DNA of 15,423 nt from JANYGA01 sp043743145 (GTDB taxonomy: Bacteria; Vulcanimicrobiota; Vulcanimicrobiia; Vulcanimicrobiales; Vulcanimicrobiaceae), in assembly GCA_043743145.1 (NCBI GenBank), contig JAYTXC010000047.1, forward strand, positions 1 through 15,423. Direction: 5' to 3'. Made by a program: the position numbers and the translations under genes. Below are positions 7,452-14,528 of this stretch, piece by piece. Positions within the stretch are counted from its first letter, which is position 1. Each line of letters begins with the position of its first letter. The notes beneath the pieces were generated by a model that worked only from the letters and a program-made list of their open reading frames with translations, ran no database searches and was not told the origin of the DNA.

Positions 7452-7463
7452 TATTTCTCCTCG

Positions 7464-7492
7464 TTGACATCGAACATACGTTCGATTACCAT
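7464..7492 (+). promoter_or_regulatory. Promoter of the imuA operon, predicted leaderless transcript
   Basis: TTGACA at 7464-7469 matches the sigma-70 -35 consensus perfectly. TACCAT at 7487-7492 is a fair -10 (four of six) at the ideal spacing of 17. The predicted start of transcription is near 7499, two to three bases before the imuA ATG at 7502, which explains why that gene has no Shine-Dalgarno sequence. The spacer is filled by the SOS box. Confidence 0.7.
7469..7486. promoter_or_regulatory. LexA-type SOS box, Firmicutes/Actinobacteria consensus
   Basis: ATCGAACATACGTTCGAT has seven-base inverted arms around ATAC. Its core CGAACATACGTTCG fits CGAACRNRYGTTCG, the LexA (DinR) site of Bacillus and the related actinobacterial site, at every position. 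It lies between the -35 and -10 elements of the imuA promoter, where bound LexA would block RNA polymerase until DNA damage. SOS control of imuA/imuB is the rule in characterised bacteria. Confidence 0.88.
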
Positions 7493-7501
7493 GTCGATCC
7501 C

Positions 7502-8308
7502 ATGGCTTCGCTTACACCGCTCGACTCCCGCCGCACGGCCCTCGATGGGCTCCGTGCGGCGTTGTCGACGGCGCACCGCAGCGCCTCTCCCGAAGCCTTT
7601 ACGCTCGCCGAAGACGCGATCGTCCGGAGCGGTTTGCGCGAACTCGACACGGCGCTCGGCGGTGGATTTCCGCGTGGCATCATCGCGACGCTCGAGGGGG
7701 CGCCGGGCTCCGGCCGCTCCGCCGTTGCCGCGCGACTGCTCGCGACGGCAACCGCAAACGGCGGTCTCGCGGCACTCGTCGAGTCGCCCGCGGGGCCCGA
7801 GGGCGCGTTCTACCCGCCCGCGCTCGTGGCGGCGGGGGTCGATCTCGAGCGGCTCGTCGTCGTCCAGGCGTGCGATGCCGCGGGCGTTGCTCGAGCGGCC
7901 GATATCCTCATGCGCGTGGCGGCCTTCTCCGTCGTCGTCATCCCGAGCGTCTCGCTCCGCGCCGCAGCGTGGACGCGCCTGGCGAGCCTGACGCACCGTG
8001 CGAACGCGATCCTCGTGACCCTCGGAAGCGGCGCCTCCGACGAATTGCGCTACTTCGCATCGCTACGCATCCGGCTCGAACCCGTACGCGTACGTTTCGC
8101 GGGATCGGGTGGGCTCTTCTGCTCGCTCGCGGGCATCGAGGTCGAAGCTTCGGTCCTCAAGCATAAACGCGCGGCACCCGGTCGGCGCGCGCACTTCACA
8201 TGCGCGACGTTCGAACGCGATGGCGCGCCGCTGGGCAACGTGCGCGCGCGCGATCTGGAGACGTCGTCGCGTGCGAGCGAACGCATCGCGCGGAGCGTCG
8301 CACGATGA
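7502..8308 (+). CDS. imuA: ImuA, RecA-like mutasome accessory protein
   Basis: This 268-residue protein has a RecA-like core. LRELDTALGGGFPRGIIATL (45-64) is the usual lead into the nucleotide loop of ImuA proteins. The loop itself is GAPGSGRS (66-73), with Arg in the Walker A Lys position, so ATP hydrolysis may be weak or lost. Beta strands with VVVIPSVSL and ILVTLGSG follow, then a basic tail. ImuA works with ImuB and usually DnaE2 in damage-induced translesion synthesis. ATG 7502 is chosen because the promoter ends just upstream and the codons before it are antisense to the divergent gene; there is no ribosome binding site, consistent with a leaderless message. The next small ORF overlaps its TGA as ATGA. 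The identification rests on the RecA-like fold together with the adjacent ImuB and SOS box. Confidence 0.85.
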   Translation: MASLTPLDSRRTALDGLRAALSTAHRSASPEAFTLAEDAIVRSGLRELDTALGGGFPRGIIATLEGAPGSGRSAVAARLLATATANGGLAALVESPAGPEGAFYPPALVAAGVDLERLVVVQACDAAGVARAADILMRVAAFSVVVIPSVSLRAAAWTRLASLTHRANAILVTLGSGASDELRYFASLRIRLEPVRVRFAGSGGLFCSLAGIEVEASVLKHKRAAPGRRAHFTCATFERDGAPLGNVRARDLETSSRASERIARSVAR

Positions 8309-8409
8309 CGGCGACCGCCTTCGCGCGCGCGCTCGTCCTCGCCGCACTCGCGTCGCTCGCCTGGCTGATCCTCGCGGCGATCTTCGTGCCGCTCCACGTG
8401 AGCGCGTAG
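8305..8409 (+). CDS. 34-residue single-pass membrane microprotein within the imuAB operon
   Basis: ATG 8305 overlaps the imuA TGA as ATGA, and the TAG at 8407-8409 is followed after one base by the imuB GTG at 8411. The product begins MTATAFARALVLAALASLAW and continues LILAAIFVPLHVSA. Residues 9-29 form one strongly hydrophobic helix with a single Arg before it and a short polar tail, so a membrane location is predicted. An in-frame TGA at 8399-8401 stops ImuB from extending into this stretch, and imuA ends at 8308, so the small ORF is the only coding explanation for the gap. No family is recognised. It could couple translation, or tether ImuA/ImuB at the membrane; both are inference. GC-rich sequence can also produce hydrophobic frames by chance. 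Confidence 0.6.
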   Translation: MTATAFARALVLAALASLAWLILAAIFVPLHVSA

Positions 8410-8410
8410 C

Positions 8411-9937
8411 GTGCCCGTCCTCTGCGCGCTCGTTCCCGCGTATCGCGTCGCCCTCGCGCGAATCGCCGATCCCACGCTCGCCGACCTTCCCGTCATCGTC
8501 GCCGATCGACGCGAGCGCGGCCATGCCATCGCCGTCTGTCCCGCCGCCTACGACCTCGGCGCACGCGCGGGCATGACGATCGTGCAGGCCGCCGCCTGCG
8601 CGCGCGAAGCTGCGATCGCAATCGATGTGCCCGCGCGCAATCGCGAACTCTGGGAACGCGCGCTCGATGCTCTCGATGCCGCATCGCCGCTGGTCGAAGA
8701 TGGCGGCGACGGCGTCGCCTATCTCGAGATGCGCGGCATCGTGGGTGCCGAGAGCGCGTGGCTCGCGAGCGTCCGCGACGCATTTGCGAGCGATGCGATG
8801 CTCGCCGCACTTCCGCTCGCGGTCGCATGCGCGCCCAATAAATTCGTCGCGCGTGCGGCCGCGCTCGTTCGCGATGGCAACGTCATCTTCGCGGGCGACG
8901 AGCGCGCGTTCGTCGCACCATTACCGCTACGATTTCTCGATCTCGATCGCGCAACGATCGAACGACTCGAACTCTTCGGGGTTCCCAATCTGCGCACGCT
9001 TGCCGCGCTGCCGCACGGACCGTTCGTGCGGCGCTTCGGATCGCGCGCTCACCAGTGGCACGCCCTCGCTGGTGGCGTCGACGAAACACCGCTCGTACCG
9101 CGCCCGCGCCGCATCACGATCGATCGCTCGCTCTTCGGTGAAGGCACGGCCGATCGCGCAGATCAGTTGCTCTTCGCGTTGCGCACGCTCGTCGCACGCG
9201 TCGCCGAAGATGTCGCGTATCTCGGCAAACGCTGCGGCGCGTTACGCCTCGAACTCGAATGCGAGGATAGCGAACGTCACGCGCTCGCGACGACGCTCGC
9301 GCAACCGACGTCGCAGACCGCGACGATGTTCGATCTCTTGCGCGCGCGGCTCGAAGGCGTCGTCTTGCGTTCGCCCGTGACGGGATTGCGACTCGTTGCC
9401 GAACGCCTCGAAGAAGGCGGCGCCGAACTCTCGCTCTTTGCGGGCCGCGACCCCGATCCCGAGATCGTTGGCATCGCACTCGCGCGACTCGAAGCTGCGC
9501 TCGGGCCGCGGTCGGCCCTGCGCGCGACGGTCGTGCCGGGGAATCGCTACGAAGCGCGCGTCGCCTACGAACCCTTCGATGCGGGCCGCGTCGTTCGCGG
9601 CACGCGAGCGGCTCTCGCATCGGCTACGCCTTATGCGGTCTCGTTGCTTCCCGGTGAACCCGCGCAGAGCGAGACGGGGACACTCGCCTACCGCGTGCTC
9701 GTTCCGCGTGCGATCGACGTTCGCATCAAAGCGGGCCGGCCCGCGTTCGTGGGCACGCGGGGGATTCTCGAGGTCGCGGGCCCGTGGCGCGTCGATGAAG
9801 CGTGGTGGGCGGAAGCACTCGATACGGGTGGCCACCCGCTCGCACACGACGCCTACGATGTGCTCCTGGACGACGGCAATCTGTGGCGGATCGTCTGCGA
9901 TCGTGGCCGCTGGTTCTGCTGCGGTACGTACGATTAG
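8411..9937 (+). CDS. imuB: ImuB, catalytically inactive Y-family polymerase-like protein
   Basis: This 508-residue protein follows the Y-family polymerase layout but lacks the catalytic acids. The first motif (DxDxFxxxVE in active enzymes) is replaced by CALVPAYRVALARIADP, and the SxDE motif is replaced by GDGVAYLEM (about 104-112). This is the hallmark of ImuB, which serves as a hub for the mutasome. AELSLF at about 338-343 resembles the beta-clamp binding motif (QL[SD]LF). The C-terminus, from GPWR near 456 to GRWFCCGTYD, resembles the extra domain (DUF6504-like) of actinobacterial ImuB. The GTG start at 8411 is forced by an in-frame stop at 8399-8401. No ribosome binding site is seen, so translation is probably coupled to the upstream microprotein. 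No dnaE2 gene follows. Confidence 0.9.
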   Translation: MPVLCALVPAYRVALARIADPTLADLPVIVADRRERGHAIAVCPAAYDLGARAGMTIVQAAACAREAAIAIDVPARNRELWERALDALDAASPLVEDGGDGVAYLEMRGIVGAESAWLASVRDAFASDAMLAALPLAVACAPNKFVARAAALVRDGNVIFAGDERAFVAPLPLRFLDLDRATIERLELFGVPNLRTLAALPHGPFVRRFGSRAHQWHALAGGVDETPLVPRPRRITIDRSLFGEGTADRADQLLFALRTLVARVAEDVAYLGKRCGALRLELECEDSERHALATTLAQPTSQTATMFDLLRARLEGVVLRSPVTGLRLVAERLEEGGAELSLFAGRDPDPEIVGIALARLEAALGPRSALRATVVPGNRYEARVAYEPFDAGRVVRGTRAALASATPYAVSLLPGEPAQSETGTLAYRVLVPRAIDVRIKAGRPAFVGTRGILEVAGPWRVDEAWWAEALDTGGHPLAHDAYDVLLDDGNLWRIVCDRGRWFCCGTYD

Positions 9938-10040
9938 ATCGCAGTCTCAATCGCCGAAGCTACGCGGCATCATCTCCGTCCGTCCGGCGCACCGTCGCGC
10001 ATCGATTTCGCGGCCCTTGCCGCCATGGGCCCCGAAGTCG

Positions 10041-12002
10041 GTGAAGAAGCGACCTAAGACGGCTCGTCGCTCCGGCCGATATTGGGAAGACGTGCGTGAA
10101 TTTTCTTTCAAGCGCATCCTCGCCTTAACGCGCGATATTTTGCGCGTTGCCGACCTCGAGCCCGCGCTCGAGACGATTGCCCACGCCGTTGCAGACTTGT
10201 ACGAATTTAAGTACGTGACGATCGTCGCAGCCGACGTTAGCGGCGGCGACATGGTGCGGCGGGTGATGCTGGGCTGGTCCGACGACGTCGTCGCGGCGCG
10301 CAAGAACGAGCGCGTCGTTCGCGCGGATATCCTCGCCCTGCTCGATGCGAAGTTCGAAGTCGTGGAAAATGGCTACCTCATTCCCGCCGAAGACGAACTT
10401 CCGTGGGATCAGTCGATCTACGCAGGCGACGCGCCACGCGAAGCGCCGCGGGCGGAACCCGGCTCCTGGCACGAACGCGATACGCTCGTTTTCGTCCTGC
10501 CCGACCACCGCGGCGAGATGCTCGCATACATCAGCCCGGACGGTCCGCGCGACGGGAAAATTCCTTCGCAAGAGACGCTCGAGTCGATGCAGCTCTTTCT
10601 CAACCTCGTTGGTCTCGCCGTCGCGAACGCGCACGCTCGCGCGGCCGAAATCCAACGCCGCGAACTGCTCGAGGCGAACCAGGCGTCACTGCGCCACGAG
10701 GCTACCCATGACGCCCTAACCGGTCTCCCAAACCGCACGCTCTTCGCCGAGCGGCTCGCAACGACGCTGGAATGCATTCGCGCTTCGTCGCCGGGACGCC
10801 ACGCCGTGCTCTTCATCGATCTCGACGAATTCAAGGCCATCAACGATAGCCTCGGCCACCTCGCCGGCGATCGCATGCTAATCGCTATCGCCGCCCGGAT
10901 GCAGTCCGCTGTCGGACCACGCGATTTCGTCGCGCGTTTCGGCGGCGATGAATTCGCCGTCCTCTGCCACGGACGTGCGCATGACGACGATATCGCTCGC
11001 GTCGCGAACGACATCCACGCCGCGCTCATGGCACCGATCGAGATCGATGGCCAGGCGATCTACAACACGGCAAGTATCGGTATCGCGACGATCGATCCGA
11101 AGGTGGAATCGATCGACGAGGTCCTCCGAAATGCCGATACGGCGATGTACCACGCGAAGTCGCTCGGTCGCGCGCGACACGAATTCTTCGACGATCACAT
11201 GCTCGAGAAGGCACGTCGGCGGCTCACGCTCATGAACGATCTGCGCGTGGCACTCGCGCGCGGCGAATTCGTCGTCGCGTATCAGCCGATCGTCGGGATC
11301 GAAGCCTGCGACATCGTCGGTTTCGAAGCACTCGTCCGTTGGCGCAATCCCGCCGTCGGCGAAATTCAGCCTGGTGAATTTTTGCCACTTGCGGAGGAAA
11401 CGGGTTTGATCGTTCCGATCGGCCGCTTCGTCCTCGCGCAGGCGTGCGAGACGCTCGCACGTATGCGCCGCATTGCGACGGCCGGTCACCTGCGCATGCA
11501 CGTCAACCTTTCGGTCCAGGAAATGTTGGAACCGGAGATCGCCGCGTACGTCGGCGAGACGCTGCGATCGCACGAACTCGCGCCGAGCGATCTCACCATC
11601 GAATTGACCGAAAGCGCGATTATGCGCTCGGGAAAAGCGGCGAATCTCGCGTTCGAGCGCCTGCGCGCGACCGGCGTCCGCCTATGTATCGACGATTTTG
11701 GAACGGGGTACTCATCGCTACGATACCTCCATCAATTTCCCGTTAATGCGATGAAGATCGACCGCTCGTTCGTCTCGTCCGAAGACGGCGGCCTCGGCAG
11801 CGCGCCGATCGTACAGATGATCATTGCGCTCGCGAACATGTATGGGATCGACGTCGTCGCCGAAGGCGTCGAAACCGCGCGCCAAGCACGCGCCCTCGTG
11901 AATCTCGGTTGCGCGTTCGCGCAAGGCTATTATTTTTCGCGGCCCGTCGATGCGCGAACGGCTTTCTCGCTCGTGAGCGACCCGACGTCGATCGCCGTCT
12001 AA
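10041..12002 (+). CDS. GGDEF-EAL cyclic-di-GMP protein with N-terminal GAF-like sensor
   Basis: This protein of about 653 residues has an N-terminal GAF-like region (about 25-200), a short helical linker, a diguanylate cyclase domain with intact GGDEF at 301-305 (ARFGGDEFAV), and a phosphodiesterase domain with EAL at 429-431. The EAL domain retains the usual metal and catalytic set: FEALVRW, NLSVQE, IELTES, DDFGTGYSSL (from 551), MKIDRSF, VVAEGVET and QGYYFSRPV. Both activities are therefore possible. The inhibitory I-site (RxxD, five residues before GGDEF) reads GPRD, so product feedback is probably absent. No ATG fits; GTG 10041 (VKKRPKTARRSGRY) is the best start, GTG 10092-10096 region an alternative. 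The frame open further upstream is a shadow of imuB. It lies 103 bases after imuB on the same strand and could be read through from that operon. Confidence 0.9.
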   Translation: MKKRPKTARRSGRYWEDVREFSFKRILALTRDILRVADLEPALETIAHAVADLYEFKYVTIVAADVSGGDMVRRVMLGWSDDVVAARKNERVVRADILALLDAKFEVVENGYLIPAEDELPWDQSIYAGDAPREAPRAEPGSWHERDTLVFVLPDHRGEMLAYISPDGPRDGKIPSQETLESMQLFLNLVGLAVANAHARAAEIQRRELLEANQASLRHEATHDALTGLPNRTLFAERLATTLECIRASSPGRHAVLFIDLDEFKAINDSLGHLAGDRMLIAIAARMQSAVGPRDFVARFGGDEFAVLCHGRAHDDDIARVANDIHAALMAPIEIDGQAIYNTASIGIATIDPKVESIDEVLRNADTAMYHAKSLGRARHEFFDDHMLEKARRRLTLMNDLRVALARGEFVVAYQPIVGIEACDIVGFEALVRWRNPAVGEIQPGEFLPLAEETGLIVPIGRFVLAQACETLARMRRIATAGHLRMHVNLSVQEMLEPEIAAYVGETLRSHELAPSDLTIELTESAIMRSGKAANLAFERLRATGVRLCIDDFGTGYSSLRYLHQFPVNAMKIDRSFVSSEDGGLGSAPIVQMIIALANMYGIDVVAEGVETARQARALVNLGCAFAQGYYFSRPVDARTAFSLVSDPTSIAV

Positions 12003-12012
12003 CCGTCGCTGA

Positions 12013-12036
12013 AGCCTGCCGATCGATCTGCAGGCT
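12013..12036 (+). terminator. Hairpin after the GGDEF-EAL gene, possible terminator
   Basis: AGCCTGC (12013-12019) and GCAGGCT (12030-12036) form a perfect seven-base stem with a ten-base loop, starting 11 bases after the stop codon. The following CCATTTAG has only a short T run, so an intrinsic terminator is likely but not certain. Confidence 0.5.
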
Positions 12037-12060
12037 CCATTTAGAACTCTTCGTAATCAA

Positions 12061-12879
12061 ATGCTCGTGCGTGTCTTGGAATTTTTCGCCAACGATCTCT
12101 TTAAAAATCATCACGTTTTCGTGACGGGCGGCGGCAGCGGCATCAATCTCGGCGTCGCAAAAAACTTTGCCGCACTCGGCGCCGACGTGTCGATCTGCGG
12201 ACGTTCGCAAGAGCGCCTCGATGGAGCGGCAGCGCAACTCCGCGAGCTCGGCGGGAAAGTCTTCACGCAAGCTGCGGACGTCCGCGATTACGCCGCGTTG
12301 GAAGCCGCATTAGCGGGCGCATGCGAAGCATTCGGCCCGATTGCCACGCTCGTCTGCGGCGCGGCCGGAAACTTTCCCGCACCCGCCGAGAAGATCAGTC
12401 CCAACGGATTTAAATCGGTGATCGATATCGATCTCATCGGCTCGTTTCACGCATCGCGCGCGGCCTTCGAACAACTCAAAACATCGCGTGGATCGATCAT
12501 TTTCATCTCGGCCGGCCAAGCGTTCGTGCCGTATCCCATGCAAGCACACGTCGGTGCCGCGAAAGCGGGCATCGATATGCTCATGAAAGATCTCGCCGTC
12601 GATTGGGGTCGTTACGGCATCCGCTGCAATAGCATCGCCCCGGGACCGATCGACGATACCGAAGGCATGCGTCGCCTCGCACCGGGCGACGGCGCGCGCG
12701 AGCGTCTCGCAAAGATCGTGCCGCTCGGACGACTCGGGCACGTCGACGATATCGGCCAGGTTGCCGTCTTCCTCGCATCGCCGCTCGCGAGTTACATCAC
12801 GGGCACGGTACTCGTCGCCGACGGCGGTCAGAATCTCTTAGGCTCCGGGTTTTGGTCGGCGACGCTGATGGGCGGCTAA
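12061..12879 (+). CDS. 2,4-dienoyl-CoA reductase-like short-chain dehydrogenase
   Basis: This 272-residue classical SDR has the cofactor loop TGGGSGI (22-28), GRS at 47-49 consistent with NADPH binding, and GAAGNF (100-105), where most SDRs have NNAG. GAAGNF, VIDIDLIGSFHASRA (120-134) and the absence of the catalytic Tyr together match 2,4-dienoyl-CoA reductases. The active-site segment is HVGAAKAG (163-170), with Val in place of Tyr and Lys168 kept, as in the peroxisomal enzyme (HAGSAK). Expected role: NADPH-dependent reduction of 2,4-dienoyl-CoA during beta-oxidation of unsaturated fatty acids. ATG 12061 has no Shine-Dalgarno; GTG 12067 or TTG 12076 are possible starts and would remove only a few residues. 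Its TAA overlaps the stop of the convergent lipoprotein gene within the tetranucleotide CTAA. Confidence 0.82.
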   Translation: MLVRVLEFFANDLFKNHHVFVTGGGSGINLGVAKNFAALGADVSICGRSQERLDGAAAQLRELGGKVFTQAADVRDYAALEAALAGACEAFGPIATLVCGAAGNFPAPAEKISPNGFKSVIDIDLIGSFHASRAAFEQLKTSRGSIIFISAGQAFVPYPMQAHVGAAKAGIDMLMKDLAVDWGRYGIRCNSIAPGPIDDTEGMRRLAPGDGARERLAKIVPLGRLGHVDDIGQVAVFLASPLASYITGTVLVADGGQNLLGSGFWSATLMGG

Positions 12880-14528
12880 CGCGCGAACGACCAGCGCTCG
12901 ATATTCCAATAATGATGCCCGAGTACCGAAGGCTCGACGCCGCGCACGTTCGCGCGCGCGAAGAGCGCTTCGCGATCGAATCCAAGGAAGAGCAGATCGC
13001 TTTGCGCATCGAGTTCGCGGAGCATATCGCGATCGGCACGCGCTTCGATCGCACGATCCGCCGTTGCGAGTTCGATCGCCGCCGCGCGATCGATCGCCGG
13101 ATCGCAAATGCGCGCGTAGTTCTCACCGTTCGGCGGTCGCGTATCGCAGCGAAAGAGATACGAATGATCCGCATCTTCACCCGGTTGCCAACCGTAGAAC
13201 GCGAGATCGAATCGCCCGCTCTGTAAGATGCCACCTTGCGCATAGAGCAGATTGTACTGATAGGTTTTTATCTGCGTGCGGATGCCGAGCTTCGCAAGTT
13301 CGCCCTGTAATTGCACCTGCAAGCGTTCGGAGCCACTCAATCCCGCTGGCCCAACGATTTCGAGCGCGAGCGGGATGCCGTTTCGTTCGCGAAACGCGCC
13401 ATGACGGCGCCATCCCGCCGCGTCGAGGAGACGCGCCGCGCCGACCGGGTCGTACGGCGCTTGATGGATCGCCGCGTCGTACGCGAACTGCCCGGGAAGC
13501 CGATCGCCGTCGCCCGGACGATGCAATTCGCCGCGCACATCGCGCTCGATGCGTTCGCGATCTACACCGCGGACGATCGCTTCGCGCACGCCACGCTCGC
13601 GCATCGGTCCGCGCGAAACGTTGAACATCACATAGTCGAATTGATAGTGATCCGAGAGCCACGAGCGTGCGCCCGCAACGGACCGTGCGCTTGCGAGCAT
13701 CGCGCGACTTCCCGCAAAACCGCGGACGTTGAGAAAATCGAGCGCTCCCGATTGCCAGGCCGTCGACTCCGTGTTCGAATTCGGTAAGATCGCGACCTCG
13801 ATCTTGTCGATCTTCGCGCGACCACGCCGAAAGGCGGGATCGGCTTCGAACACGACGCGCGAACCATGCGACCACGACGCGAGACGGTACGGCCCTAAAC
13901 CGATCGGATGGAGGTTGTACGGAGCGTCATTGAGTTCGGTTGCCGAAGCGAGGAGATGTGCGGGCAAGATCGCGTACGGATCGTTCGCACCGAACGAAAA
14001 GAACGTCGCGAGTGCGGGTGAGTACGGGCGACGCAATTTCACCTCGACCGCATAGGATCCGAGCGCCTTCACCGAGGCGATATCGTCGAAACCCGAGCGA
14101 TCGGGAACGTTGTTGCGTGGGTTCATCGCCGCACGAAATGAAAAGACCACGTCGCGCGCGTCGAACGGCGCCCCGTCATGCCAGTGGACGCCGCGCCGTA
14201 ACGTGTAGCGGATCGTGCGACCGCCGTCACGCAGACCGCCGTTGCGGACGCTCGGGACGACCGTGACGAGATCGGGCGTAAAGTTTCCGCGCGCGTCGAC
14301 GCCGAGTAAGAATCCGTGCACGAATGGAATGAGGTCGGCGAGGTTCGCGTTGTCCGTGACGAGCGGATTGAAGCCGGGCGGGTCTTGCAGTTCGGCGATG
14401 TGCAAGACGCTGGATTGGTTGGCAGCCGGCGCATGACCGCCGCGCGTGCAACCACCCAAGATCGCACAAGCGGCCACGGTCGCGCACGCGATCGCACGCC
14501 GCGCAACACCGAGTGCGTGCGCGATCAT
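12876..14528 (-). CDS. Peptide/nickel-type ABC transporter substrate-binding lipoprotein (family 5)
   Basis: This 550-residue protein has a lipoprotein signal peptide with lipobox ILGGC (Cys27 is the lipidated residue). The mature part is the typical length for SBP_bac_5 proteins (OppA, DppA, NikA). Signature pieces include FNPLVTDNANLADLI, YTLRRGVHWHDGAPFDARDVVFSFRAAMNP (spanning about 107-136), IGLGPYRL and, late in the protein, FDLAFYGWQPGEDADHSYLF. It should bind an oligopeptide or similar ligand at the outer face of the membrane. ATG 14528 overlaps the stop of the upstream ModA-like gene as ATGA, so the two are translationally coupled. No permease or ATPase gene follows; the next gene is convergent and shares the stop-codon bases. 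Partner permeases must lie elsewhere or upstream of the window. Confidence 0.9.
   Translation of the reverse strand: MIAHALGVARRAIACATVAACAILGGCTRGGHAPAANQSSVLHIAELQDPPGFNPLVTDNANLADLIPFVHGFLLGVDARGNFTPDLVTVVPSVRNGGLRDGGRTIRYTLRRGVHWHDGAPFDARDVVFSFRAAMNPRNNVPDRSGFDDIASVKALGSYAVEVKLRRPYSPALATFFSFGANDPYAILPAHLLASATELNDAPYNLHPIGLGPYRLASWSHGSRVVFEADPAFRRGRAKIDKIEVAILPNSNTESTAWQSGALDFLNVRGFAGSRAMLASARSVAGARSWLSDHYQFDYVMFNVSRGPMRERGVREAIVRGVDRERIERDVRGELHRPGDGDRLPGQFAYDAAIHQAPYDPVGAARLLDAAGWRRHGAFRERNGIPLALEIVGPAGLSGSERLQVQLQGELAKLGIRTQIKTYQYNLLYAQGGILQSGRFDLAFYGWQPGEDADHSYLFRCDTRPPNGENYARICDPAIDRAAAIELATADRAIEARADRDMLRELDAQSDLLFLGFDREALFARANVRGVEPSVLGHHYWNIERWSFAR

Noticed and set aside
9396..10040. 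Upstream extension of the GGDEF-EAL frame
   Set aside because: Most of it lies inside imuB in another frame and is basic, low-complexity shadow sequence. A start near 10041 fits the domain layout.
10025..10057. Ten-codon ORF from ATG 10025 before the GGDEF-EAL gene
   Set aside because: It has no ribosome binding site and overlaps the likely GTG start in another frame; nothing suggests that it is translated.
12876..12879. Tail-to-tail stop codon overlap (CTAA) of the SDR and OppA-like genes as a special regulatory arrangement
   Set aside because: Convergent genes sharing stop-codon bases are common in compact genomes, and no further structure is visible there.
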